This document shows, piece after piece, positions 23,607 to 31,172 of a stretch of DNA of 64,000 nt. The position numbers and the translations under genes were made by a program. Under the pieces are notes generated by a model. It searched no databases, was not told where the DNA came from, and was given only the letters and a program-made list of their open reading frames with translations. This DNA comes from Bradyrhizobium sp. in8p8 (GTDB lineage: Bacteria > Pseudomonadota > Alphaproteobacteria > Rhizobiales > Xanthobacteraceae): assembly GCF_000426845.1 (NCBI RefSeq), contig NZ_AUGD01000002.1:434001-498000 (forward strand), in the 5' to 3' direction. Each line of letters begins with the position of its first letter. The stretch's first letter is position 1.

Positions 23607-23719
23607 TGATCAGCCAGCCCTTCATCAACCAAGCGATCTTCTGGGCCTTCGTGATCGTGTTCAGCATCGGGATTGTGGCGATCCTTGAACTCGCGTTGTT
23701 CGCCGTTCGGCGGCGCTAG
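23606..23719 (+). CDS. 37-residue membrane microprotein
   Basis: TGATG overlap with the HNH gene. The product has a 20-residue membrane helix (IFWAFVIVFSIGIVAILELA) and an Arg-rich end FAVRRR, which predicts a cytoplasmic C-terminus. Role unknown; could influence lysis or exclusion. Confidence 0.5.
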   Translation: MISQPFINQAIFWAFVIVFSIGIVAILELALFAVRRR

Positions 23720-23744
23720 GTCCGCGCACTTCAGGAGAATGAGA

Positions 23745-24071
23745 ATGTCTGTGACAGACAACGTGATCAAGCTGAAACGCCGGCCGCGCCCGTTGCGCAA
23801 AACATACCAGCCGAACGCGCCATACGAGGTTGAGCGGATCGACCACGATGACGGCGAAATCGTCTACGAGGTCATGGACATGCGGCCCGACACCTACCGG
23901 CGGGTTTGCTTCGCCAGCGACGACCAGGGGCGCAACGGCTACGCCAAGCACGACGCTGAGCAGATCGCTCGCGGCCTCAACCTTCTAGTTCAGTACGGCA
24001 AGGAAAGCCTTCCCGCCGTGAAAGACAACGACTTTTCAGATCTGGGGGATGAAGATGACGACGATTTCTGA
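23745..24071 (+). CDS. hypothetical phage protein
   Basis: Started at MSVTDNVIKLKRRPRPLRKT, 8 bases after AGGAG, giving 108 residues. A basic N-terminus, a beta-rich middle (YEVERIDHDDGEIVYEVMD) and an Asp-rich end. Not recognised. Confidence 0.6.
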   Translation: MSVTDNVIKLKRRPRPLRKTYQPNAPYEVERIDHDDGEIVYEVMDMRPDTYRRVCFASDDQGRNGYAKHDAEQIARGLNLLVQYGKESLPAVKDNDFSDLGDEDDDDF

Positions 24072-24450
24072 CATCTACGCGGCGATCAATCCGATGCCGG
24101 CCATGCTTTCGGCAAAGGGAAAGGTGATGCCTGATGTCACCTTCATGATCCACGCGAACGCTCGCATTACGATCCACATGAACTGGAAGAAGCCTTTCGC
24201 CCCCCATGATTGGGAGACGGATTGCGAATGCTTCTCGGGAGATACTTTCGAGGAATCGCTTGAGCGGGCGATCACCTTTATCAACGAGCTCCCATCGGCA
24301 GAACAGGCGAAGCTCCACCACTTCATGGGCAAGCTCGGCAACCTGATCGACGCCGGCAAGGATGCGGGGATCGCTGTCGATTACCTGAACCCGCTGCTGG
24401 ACACGATGAAGCGGCTTTCCGCGAACGTGATCACCCACCGGCCGGCATAG
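24055..24450 (+). CDS. hypothetical phage protein
   Basis: Started at MTTISDIYAAINPMPAMLSA (an ATG two codons earlier sits too close to the G-rich ribosome site), 131 residues. Middle strands VTFMIHANARITIHMNWKKP and then helices (SLERAITFINELPSAEQAKL). No family recognised. Overlaps the preceding gene's Asp-rich end by 17 bases. Confidence 0.6.
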   Translation: MTTISDIYAAINPMPAMLSAKGKVMPDVTFMIHANARITIHMNWKKPFAPHDWETDCECFSGDTFEESLERAITFINELPSAEQAKLHHFMGKLGNLIDAGKDAGIAVDYLNPLLDTMKRLSANVITHRPA

Positions 24451-24481
24451 CCCTTCGCACCCAGCAGAAGAAAGACAGCCC

Positions 24482-25294
24482 GTGACTGATCTGCTTGATC
24501 ATATTCCAGGCAAACCCGTTTCCGCTGCGGTGACGACCGGCGCAATCATGGTCGCGCTGCGCGAGCGGTATTGCTCCCCGGAGTTTTCCTTCTTTGAGGA
24601 GGTCGGGGATTCCGGGTCTGGTAGTGGTGTCTATGCGGATGGCGTCGCCATCAACATGTGGGCCTCGCGCGGCTATGCCATTACCGGCTTCGAGGTGAAG
24701 GCCTCTCGGTCGGACTGGCTCCGAGAGCTCAAGAAGCCGGAGAAGTCAGAGCCGATCCTGTCGAAGTGCGACTATTGGTATTTGGTCGCGGCTGAAGGCG
24801 TCTATCAGGATGACGAAGTCCCGGTGAATTGGGGCATTCTCAGCTTCAAGGATGGCAAGCTGCGCGAGAAGCGTAAAGCCCCGAAGCTGGAGCCGAAGGA
24901 CATCACGCGCGCCTTTGTGGCTCAGATGTTCCGCCGCGGCCACGCCAAGGAAGAGCGGGACATCTCGGCTCGCGTGGCGAAGGCGCTCCAGGCCGATCGC
25001 GACGCCTACCAGAAGCGGGTGGACGAGACTGTCGCGCGTAAGACGCGGGAACTGCGAGAGAAGGCCGAGAAGTGGGAGCACTTCGTCAAGCAGGTTGGCG
25101 AGCATGAATGGGTGGCCGCTGAAGATGTCGTGCAGGCCGTGAAGGCGGTGCAGAAAGCCGGCGTGACTGGCACCTATCACGGCATCGCCAATCTGCTTCA
25201 GCAGATGCGGCATTCGCTGAAGGGGCTGGAAGAAGCTCACGCCAGCCTGTCTCACATGGACGCTGACGGAGGGGGTAATGTCGCAACGCGATAG
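24482..25294 (+). CDS. PD-(D/E)XK (MmcB-like) protein with coiled-coil tail
   Basis: A 270-residue protein from a GTG start. The N-terminal half holds the MmcB-type nuclease-like core: FEEVGDSGSGSGVYADGVAI, then YAITGFEVKASRSDWLRELK, with E-x-K in the catalytic strand, then CDYWYLVAA. The C-terminal half is a long charged coiled coil (VDETVARKTRELREKAEKW). Phages often encode this next to methylases. It may cleave host or competing DNA, or repair phage DNA. Opens the DNA-modification cluster. Confidence 0.65.
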   Translation: MTDLLDHIPGKPVSAAVTTGAIMVALRERYCSPEFSFFEEVGDSGSGSGVYADGVAINMWASRGYAITGFEVKASRSDWLRELKKPEKSEPILSKCDYWYLVAAEGVYQDDEVPVNWGILSFKDGKLREKRKAPKLEPKDITRAFVAQMFRRGHAKEERDISARVAKALQADRDAYQKRVDETVARKTRELREKAEKWEHFVKQVGEHEWVAAEDVVQAVKAVQKAGVTGTYHGIANLLQQMRHSLKGLEEAHASLSHMDADGGGNVATR

Positions 25295-25850
25295 CGGGTA
25301 TGAGCGGAAAGAGCGGGATCTGTACGAAACGCCGGCATGGGCGACCGAGGCCCTGCGCCCTCACCTCCCGCGCATGCCGAAATTTATCTGGGAGCCGGCG
25401 GCCGGCACCGGAAAAATGTCTCGCGTGCTTGAAACGTGGGGGTGCAGAGTGGTCTCGTCCGATATCGAGCCGAACCAGCTTTGCTACCCTGCCGACTTCC
25501 TAAAGTGCCCAATTCACGACGGGGTCGATGCGGTCATAACCAACCCGCCGTATGAGCTGGCTACCGAGTTCGTGCAGCGAGCCCTTGGCAGCGTCGGACG
25601 CGGGATCGTGGCGATGCTTCTCCGCACGGATTTCGATCACGCCAAAACGCGCCAATACCTGTTCGGCGGGCATCGGGCCTTTGCGAAAAAGGTCGTCCTT
25701 ACGAAGCGCATCAAGTGGTTCGAGGACTCCAAGGGTCAGCCCAGCTTCAATCACGCTTGGTTCATTTGGGATTGGCAGCACGAGGGGCCGCCGACGCTGG
25801 CTTATGGCCCATCGCAGGCACTCGCACAGGGGGAAGATGTTCATGACTGA
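25278..25850 (+). CDS. DNA N6-adenine-type methyltransferase
   Basis: A 190-residue protein. Motif I is EPAAGTGK (39-46) and motif IV is TNPPYE (88-93), the arrangement of amino-methyltransferases acting on adenine; QPSFNHAWFIWDW forms a conserved late motif of phage relatives. It overlaps the PD-(D/E)XK gene by 17 bases in another frame. Probably protects phage DNA from restriction or marks it; the target sequence cannot be read from the gene. Confidence 0.8.
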   Translation: MSQRDSGYERKERDLYETPAWATEALRPHLPRMPKFIWEPAAGTGKMSRVLETWGCRVVSSDIEPNQLCYPADFLKCPIHDGVDAVITNPPYELATEFVQRALGSVGRGIVAMLLRTDFDHAKTRQYLFGGHRAFAKKVVLTKRIKWFEDSKGQPSFNHAWFIWDWQHEGPPTLAYGPSQALAQGEDVHD

Positions 25851-26400
25851 TACTGTCAAACATATGTGGGACCAGGTCGAGAAGGCCCGCGCTGATGGCA
25901 CGTTCTCGTCTGAGCATGCTGCCGTACCTGCCCAATGTGATGCGGCCAGCGCCAAACTCCTGGCTATCGCGAATGATCTTGAGGCTTGTCAGGTCTTCTA
26001 TGGGCCAGCCGCGACAAAACCGACCGACCTTAAGTTTGTCGCCGGGTTCTGCATCTCCGAGAAGGATCAACCGCTGATCGTGGGCGCACTTCGTGCCGCG
26101 GCCAGAAGTACACCGGCAGAGGTCGTGCACCCAGACGACTTTGCGCAATTCCTTCGCGATGTCGAGCGCGAGCAAGGCAATTGCTCGGACGAAGACACTT
26201 GGCTCGGATACCGCCAGACCGCAGAAGCCATCCTCGAGAAATTCGACGTCAGGCCGAAGCACTCATCGACCGTGAGTCCTTCCACCGACATCTGCGGGTG
26301 CGGGAAACACAAGCTCAACTGCACCTATCCCTATCACCCATGTCACAGCGTCGCGACTGCTCAAGAGCACGCTCCGCATGAACGAAAGGCTGACGTATGA
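25843..26400 (+). CDS. hypothetical phage protein with C-terminal cysteine motif
   Basis: A 185-residue protein from MTDTVKHMWDQVEKARADGT (another ATG lies two codons upstream, very near AGGGGG). Helical with mixed charge; near the end CGCGKHKLNCTYPYHPC offers four cysteines and two histidines that could bind zinc. Not recognised. Coupled by ATGA to the ASCH gene. Confidence 0.55.
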   Translation: MTDTVKHMWDQVEKARADGTFSSEHAAVPAQCDAASAKLLAIANDLEACQVFYGPAATKPTDLKFVAGFCISEKDQPLIVGALRAAARSTPAEVVHPDDFAQFLRDVEREQGNCSDEDTWLGYRQTAEAILEKFDVRPKHSSTVSPSTDICGCGKHKLNCTYPYHPCHSVATAQEHAPHERKADV

Positions 26401-26840
26401 TCGATTATCAGGAATTGGCCGATCGTGTAGGCCGAGGAGAGATCAAGGCGCTCTCGATAAAGCAGCCCTATCCTCATCACATCTTCCACGATGGTAAAGA
26501 TGTCGAGAACCGGGATTGGCCGACGAAGGGCCGCGGCTGGTTCATCGTGCACGCCGGCATCAGCAAGAGCGAGATTGACAAGGAAGATCCGCTGGAGACC
26601 GCCATGCCTCGCGGCGGCGTTGTCGGGATGGCCCGTATCGTCGATTGCGTCGAAAAGATGGATAGCAGCTGGTTCTTCGGTCGGTACGGTTTTGTGCTCA
26701 AGGATGCATTCTCTTTGCCGTTGATACCCTGCCGCGGCGCGCTCGGGTTCTTTCACCTCTCGCCGGAGACCTGCCAGCACGTCGCCACGGCGATCCGCGC
26801 GCATTCGCCCCTCCCACAGGTGAGGCAGCCCAATGATTGA
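26397..26840 (+). CDS. ASCH-domain protein
   Basis: A 147-residue protein. KALSIKQPYPHHIFHDGKDV, ENRDWPTKGRGWFIVHAG and GGVVGMARIVDCVE are typical of ASCH domains, which belong to the PUA-like fold and are thought to bind RNA or modified nucleotides. Phage ASCH proteins often lie beside DNA-modification genes, as here. Biochemical role unknown. Confidence 0.75.
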   Translation: MIDYQELADRVGRGEIKALSIKQPYPHHIFHDGKDVENRDWPTKGRGWFIVHAGISKSEIDKEDPLETAMPRGGVVGMARIVDCVEKMDSSWFFGRYGFVLKDAFSLPLIPCRGALGFFHLSPETCQHVATAIRAHSPLPQVRQPND

Positions 26841-26997
26841 CGTCATCCAGGCACTGACGGATGTCCTCAACGAATTGCGCATGATGCCGGAGACAAACTC
26901 GGCTGCAATCAAGCTGATCGAGCAAGCTCGTGTCGAACTGTACACGCAGCGCGACAAGCGTTCACCCATTTCCCATATAAGCGGGGCTAAGCCGTGA
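26833..26997 (+). CDS. 54-residue hypothetical phage protein
   Basis: Overlaps the ASCH gene end by 8 bases and shares a GTGA overlap with the next gene. MIDVIQALTDVLNELRMMPE and AIKLIEQARVELYTQRDKR predict a two-helix hairpin. Not recognised. Confidence 0.5.
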   Translation: MIDVIQALTDVLNELRMMPETNSAAIKLIEQARVELYTQRDKRSPISHISGAKP

Positions 26998-27182
26998 CCG
27001 AGCAAACTTGCCGCAATTGCGAATACTTCGATGCGTTCGGGACGCCGCCGAAGTTTATAGAATCTGAGTTTCGTGGCGACTGTCACAATCGACTTTCGCC
27101 GTGGTTCACGCCGATGGCAAAAGATTCATGCCGGCACTTCTACCTCAATTCGACGCTTTCCCAGGGGCGAAGCCATGACTGA
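26994..27182 (+). CDS. four-cysteine small phage protein
   Basis: A 62-residue protein from a GTG start. CRNCEYFD, FRGDCHNR and DSCRHFYL give a likely zinc site (CxxC...C...C). Small proteins with this pattern are frequent in phages and prophages; function unknown. GTGA overlap at its start. Confidence 0.6.
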   Translation: MTEQTCRNCEYFDAFGTPPKFIESEFRGDCHNRLSPWFTPMAKDSCRHFYLNSTLSQGRSHD

Positions 27183-27387
27183 ATTGTTGCCATGCCCTTT
27201 TTGCGGATCGGAGGCGATCGAGACCTCACATCCGTCCTGCGATTGTTGCGGCAAGGCATGGAACGGCGAAGTTTGCTGTACGAAATGCGAGGCGAGCGTT
27301 TCGCATCTTGACACCAGCGCAGAGGCGATAGCCGCCTGGAACAGACGTTCGCCCCTTCACGAGATGAGAGGACCTAGCGACCAATGA
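27175..27387 (+). CDS. Lar-like restriction-alleviation family protein
   Basis: A 70-residue protein with the Lar family pattern: LLPCPFCGSEAIE, CCGKAWNGEVCCTKCEASV and SAEAIAAWNRR. Rac prophage Lar reduces type I restriction by modulating the EcoK methylase; whether this relative does so is unproven. Overlaps both neighbours. Confidence 0.75.
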   Translation: MTELLPCPFCGSEAIETSHPSCDCCGKAWNGEVCCTKCEASVSHLDTSAEAIAAWNRRSPLHEMRGPSDQ

Positions 27388-27647
27388 CGATGCCGAGCCC
27401 CGAGACCTTGGAGCGCGAGAAGGACAAGCTCTATCTCACGGATGCCGAGATGATCCGGCGGCTAGGCGTGCCTGAGAAAATGTTGCGCCCTCTCCTGCCG
27501 GCGCTTGAGGCCAAGCACGCTTTTCCGAAGAAGTCTGCTTTCTTCGGGGATAGACGGTACTGGCCCGCAGTGAAAGCTTGGCTCGACAAGCACGAAGGGC
27601 TTACACTCCCCGACGCCGTATCTAAGGGGAGAACGAGGTATGGATAA
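27384..27647 (+). CDS. excisionase-like DNA-binding protein
   Basis: An 87-residue protein with a winged-helix-like opening: YLTDAEMIRRLGVPEKMLRP, and FFGDRRYWPAVKAWLDKHEG. Its place directly before, and overlapping, the integrase gene makes a recombination directionality factor the best guess. Start is the ATGA overlap with the Lar-like gene; another ATG lies two codons later. Confidence 0.6.
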   Translation: MTMPSPETLEREKDKLYLTDAEMIRRLGVPEKMLRPLLPALEAKHAFPKKSAFFGDRRYWPAVKAWLDKHEGLTLPDAVSKGRTRYG

Positions 27648-28878
27648 ACCGAAGATTGAGGGCGCTCCCGGCCTTGTCTGGCGCCCTCGGAAAAGCGCAT
27701 GGGTTGCCACCTGGCAGGCGCGATCTGATCTGATCAAACTCGGATTCATGCCGCAGACTGTGCAACTTATGTCATTCGACAAGCCGCCGACCGAGACAGA
27801 GGCGAAGCACGTCAAGGCGAAGTGCGAGCGGCTTCAGGCCGAAATGCTGATGTTCTCTCGCGCTGGCGAATTTGTGGTGCCAGAAGGCGTCCGCACTGTG
27901 CGCGAACTGATCAACAAATATCAGACGGACACGGCATCGCGGCACGTCAAGAAGCGTTACTGGACGCGCCGCAACCACGATAGCGTCCTGAAGAAGATCG
28001 TTGAGACGCACGGCGATGAACAGATTTCAGACATCAGATTCAAAACGCTCGTCAATTGGCACGACGAATGGAGCGAGCAAGGCCAGAAGCTGACCACCGG
28101 CCATAGCTGCATGTCCCTGCTCCGCAGCTCGTTCTCTTTTGGGATGAGCATCTTGGAGGACCGGGAATGTGAGCGAGTTCTGCCCCTCTTCCGAGAACTG
28201 CGGCTGGAGAGCGGCGGCGAGCCGCGCGAGGAAGCGATCACGGCCGAACAAGTGATTGCACACCGCGCCAAGTGCCGAGAGATCGGTTATTTCTCGATGG
28301 CGCTCGCGCAAGCCTTCCAATTCGACTGCATGTTCCGGCAGAAAGACGTAATTGGTGAATGGATACCGCTGGACGAGCGCGAGGTCTCCGACGTGATCCA
28401 CCGCCGCCGCAAGTTGAAGTGGGTCAAAGGACTTCGCTGGGAGATGATCAGCGATGACTTCATTCTGACCAAGGTCACGAGTAAGAAGGGTAAGAAGATA
28501 TCGATCGATCTCAAGCTCTGCCCTATGGTGATGGAGGATTTGCAAATCCTGATCGCCTTCCTCGGCGGCAAGCCGGCCAAGGGTCCGGTAGTCGTCCTGG
28601 AAAGCACGGCACAGCCGTACAGCGCAGAGTTCTTCCGGCAGACTTGGCGCAAGATCGCTCGCATCTGCAAAATCCCTGACAACGTCCAGAACCGGGATAG
28701 CCGGGCTGGCGCGATCAGTGAGGCCACGGAGGCCGGCGCCGAGCTCGAACACGTCAAGCACGCTGCGACGCACAGCAACATCAACATGACCGAGCGCTAC
28801 GCTCGGCTGAGGGACAAGAAGATCCGGAACGTCCAGCTTATCCGGCTGGAAAAGCGGAACGGAACGAAAACAGAATGA
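27640..28878 (+). CDS. int: tyrosine-family site-specific integrase
   Basis: A 412-residue phage integrase. Arm- and core-binding regions fill the N-terminal half (VRTVRELINKYQTDTASRHV). Catalytic candidates are R233 in FDCMFRQKD, R355 in RDSRAGA, H378 and nucleophile Y387 in THSNINMTERYAR. The usual H-x-x-R box is R352-D-S-R355, an altered box that seems characteristic of its subfamily, with activity not excluded. It inserts the prophage and is its outermost gene, so the attachment site should lie within the next 300 bases. Confidence 0.9.
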   Translation: MDKPKIEGAPGLVWRPRKSAWVATWQARSDLIKLGFMPQTVQLMSFDKPPTETEAKHVKAKCERLQAEMLMFSRAGEFVVPEGVRTVRELINKYQTDTASRHVKKRYWTRRNHDSVLKKIVETHGDEQISDIRFKTLVNWHDEWSEQGQKLTTGHSCMSLLRSSFSFGMSILEDRECERVLPLFRELRLESGGEPREEAITAEQVIAHRAKCREIGYFSMALAQAFQFDCMFRQKDVIGEWIPLDEREVSDVIHRRRKLKWVKGLRWEMISDDFILTKVTSKKGKKISIDLKLCPMVMEDLQILIAFLGGKPAKGPVVVLESTAQPYSAEFFRQTWRKIARICKIPDNVQNRDSRAGAISEATEAGAELEHVKHAATHSNINMTERYARLRDKKIRNVQLIRLEKRNGTKTE

Positions 28879-29175
28879 TGGATGACTGACATGCTAACTG
28901 ACTGAGATCCGTCGCAAAAATTTCCTCAGTATTTGTAATTACTTACAATCTACACCGCACCTGAGGAATGTACGGCGTTTCATGATGAGGCTCTCCCTGA
29001 AAGTCAGTTTCAAACTTATGGACTTGCGGTCGCGGACCGTTTGCCCGTTCCTGTAGCGGAGTTCAAGATGCGAGGAGAAGGCCTGGAGCGCGGGCGGACG
29101 CAAGCGCAGGGCTATCGATCCGCGGCAACCCCTTCCCGGGCTGCATCCGGGCCGAGACTGTGAGCTGAAAAGCCC
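28879..29175. other. probable prophage-chromosome junction, no gene seen
   Basis: About 300 bases between the integrase and the first host gene. An AT-rich stretch holds nested inverted repeats TTCCTCAG...CTGAGGAA (28922-28968) around TTGTAA-TTAC-TTACAA (28933-28948), plausible integrase-binding or core sites. Further on, CTTGCG (29023) pairs with CGCAAG (29099), and GCCCG (29043) with CGGGC (29091), which may indicate a structured RNA. No tRNA was found. The attachment core cannot be fixed without the other prophage end. Confidence 0.45.
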
Positions 29176-29433
29176 TCAAAGCAGCTTGGCACTCACGAAC
29201 AGCGCCCGCACGGCGTTGGTTGCCTGCACGGCCAGCATGGCGTTACCGGCAGCACCTTCCAGGGCTGCGACGGCGTCCTCGTGCAGGGAGCGGAATTCCA
29301 TCCACTCGACCGACTTGAAGTTGGTGAGGAATTGATAGGCCTGACCGACGGTCGCGATCGCCAGCGTATCGCCGTTCAGCTTGATCTTGAACGTCGTGCG
29401 CAGCGGTGTTTCGGAACTTGAGGGATCACTCAT
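29176..29433 (-). CDS. DUF982 family protein
   Basis: An 85-residue protein fitting the DUF982 pattern found in multiple copies in rhizobia: FKIKLNGDTLAIATVGQAYQ, then a WMEFRSLHEDAVAALEGA helix and AVRALFVSAKLL at the end. Function unknown. First host gene beside the prophage junction, next to a DUF2778 gene on the same strand. Confidence 0.65.
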   Translation of the reverse strand: MSDPSSSETPLRTTFKIKLNGDTLAIATVGQAYQFLTNFKSVEWMEFRSLHEDAVAALEGAAGNAMLAVQATNAVRALFVSAKLL

Positions 29434-29499
29434 GGGCTGCTTCTGGACGAGGACGGCTTAACGAAGGGGAAACGGCAGCCCCGCCGTCGCAGGCGAATA

Positions 29500-30519
29500 T
29501 CAGGAATCGGTGCTCGCGCGCTGCGAAGCGGTCGTCGCGCCGCGCAGGCTCGGCACCACGACCAGGCGGTTGAACTCGCCATTGTCGTAGGCCTTGAGGA
29601 AACGATCATAGTCCTTGATCGAGACGCAGCCGTTGGAATCGCCGCGCGGTCCGAGCAAGTAGCTGTGCGTGAGCAGACCGACACGGCCGAGCGCGCTGGT
29701 GCCTTCGACCGGAGTCATGCGCAGCGCACGGACGCCGTGGAACGGCTTCTCGCGCGGCTTCAGGTCGTAGGTGGCAGGCGGTGTCGCGCCGACCATGCGC
29801 CGGTCGACATACTGCGGATCATCCATCAGCGCGCCCAAGCCGGAATGCGCTTCCAGCGTGACCCCGCTCGGCAGATAGACCGCCTTGGCCGAGATGTCAT
29901 AGACCGCTGTCCGCGAATCGTAGCCGAGGGCGGCGAGATCCGGCGCCTTTCCGAACAGGCCGTCGCTGGGCGTCAGTGAGGCCAGCTTGATCTTGTCGGT
30001 GAATCTTTCGAAGAAATTGCGGTTGTCGGCCCGGGAACCGGTATCGGCATAGGCCTGACTGGAGGCGATCTGGGCGGCCAGGTCCGCCTGGACCGGACGC
30101 GAGCGCGGCATTGGGATGGCGTCGGCACGGTGCGAGGACCTCCGCTCGTCCTCCGCGCTCCCGTCGTCGTCGGTCAGCATCGAGCGCCAGTCATCGCCCT
30201 GGAGCTTCTGCGCGAGCATCGCCTTGGCGTCCCGCAGCTTCAACTGGACCGCATTCACGGTGGAGCGCTCCAACACCCGCAGGCCGAGCTCGCGTGGCGT
30301 CGGGCTGCCGGACGCCGACGCGAAACGGTCCTCGAATGAAGGGGCATTGGCCGGCGGCAGCGCGGCGGAGACCAACGGACTCGAATCGCCGATATCCGCG
30401 ACCCAAGCGGCAGCACCCAATGCCAGCGCGACTGCCGCCAGAGACAGCAGAATCGTCTCGGCCCGCCCGACACGGCGGCGCGACAACAGCCTCTCGGCAT
30501 GTGCTGCGTCGGAAACCAT
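29500..30519 (-). CDS. DUF2778 (Tlde1-like) L,D-transpeptidase-fold protein
   Basis: A 339-residue protein with one N-terminal membrane helix (about 20-40, TILLSLAAVALALGAAAWVA) and a periplasmic C-terminal domain. The domain carries VYDISAKAVYLPSG, LEAHSGLGALMDDP, GVRALRMTP and LTHSYLLGPRGDSNGCVSI, with a histidine and a catalytic-type cysteine. DUF2778 includes Tlde1, a type VI effector cutting or exchanging peptidoglycan stems. No secretion or immunity gene is adjacent, so housekeeping wall remodelling is equally possible. Confidence 0.75.
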   Translation of the reverse strand: MVSDAAHAERLLSRRRVGRAETILLSLAAVALALGAAAWVADIGDSSPLVSAALPPANAPSFEDRFASASGSPTPRELGLRVLERSTVNAVQLKLRDAKAMLAQKLQGDDWRSMLTDDDGSAEDERRSSHRADAIPMPRSRPVQADLAAQIASSQAYADTGSRADNRNFFERFTDKIKLASLTPSDGLFGKAPDLAALGYDSRTAVYDISAKAVYLPSGVTLEAHSGLGALMDDPQYVDRRMVGATPPATYDLKPREKPFHGVRALRMTPVEGTSALGRVGLLTHSYLLGPRGDSNGCVSIKDYDRFLKAYDNGEFNRLVVVPSLRGATTASQRASTDS

Positions 30520-30641
30520 CAGATCCCCAAATCGACCCCCGGGGGCTACCCACCCCCACCCGGAGAGACTCTATACCAGCTACCACATTGGGAGCCAAAA
30601 GTTAGGCATAATCGCGGCGCAAAGGCCTGCCAAGGTATCCA

Positions 30642-31082
30642 ATGACCGACCCTTTCGATCTAGAACGCTTTGTCCGAGCCCAGGACCCGGTCTATCGCGA
30701 CGTCCAGGGCGAGCTCGGCCGGGGACGAAAGCAGACTCACTGGATGTGGTTCATTTTCCCGCAGGTCGCCGGCCTCGGCTTCAGCGCCATGTCGCAACGC
30801 TACGCGATCGGCTCCCGCGCGGAGGCGAAGGCCTATCTCGCCCACCCCGTCCTTGGGGCGCGCCTCATCGAGTGCACAAGGCTCGTACTCGCCGTCGAGG
30901 GGCGGACCATCAACGCGATCCTCGGGGCTCCGGATGACGCCAAATTCCGCTCGTCGATGACGCTGTTCGGTGCGGTGTCCGACGAGCCGATCTTCGATCA
31001 GGCGATTGCCCGATATTTTGCGGGCGAACGCGACCGCGCCACGCTGGAGATCCTGTCCAAGCTCGACCGGGCACCCGGCTGA
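30642..31082 (+). CDS. DUF1810 family protein
   Basis: A 146-residue soluble protein with all typical DUF1810 stretches: LERFVRAQDPVYRDVQGEL, THWMWFIFPQVAGLGFSAMS, RYAIGSRAEAKAYLAHPVLG and KFRSSMTLFGAV. The family is widespread and of unknown function. Monocistronic here, divergent from the DUF2778 gene. Confidence 0.85.
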   Translation: MTDPFDLERFVRAQDPVYRDVQGELGRGRKQTHWMWFIFPQVAGLGFSAMSQRYAIGSRAEAKAYLAHPVLGARLIECTRLVLAVEGRTINAILGAPDDAKFRSSMTLFGAVSDEPIFDQAIARYFAGERDRATLEILSKLDRAPG

Positions 31083-31172
31083 GTTGATCGGACCTGCAGC
31101 GTAAACCCGCGATTAACACGGACCGCCTAACGTCCGGCGAAATATAGTTCTCCGTCAATTGCCGGACAGATC

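Noticed and set aside
29020..29160. Possible tRNA, tmRNA piece or 6S RNA at the prophage junction
   Set aside because: No T-loop consensus, no CCA-type acceptor, no tag-reading frame and no clear 6S bubble could be found; only generic pairing remains, so it is reported as an unassigned structure.
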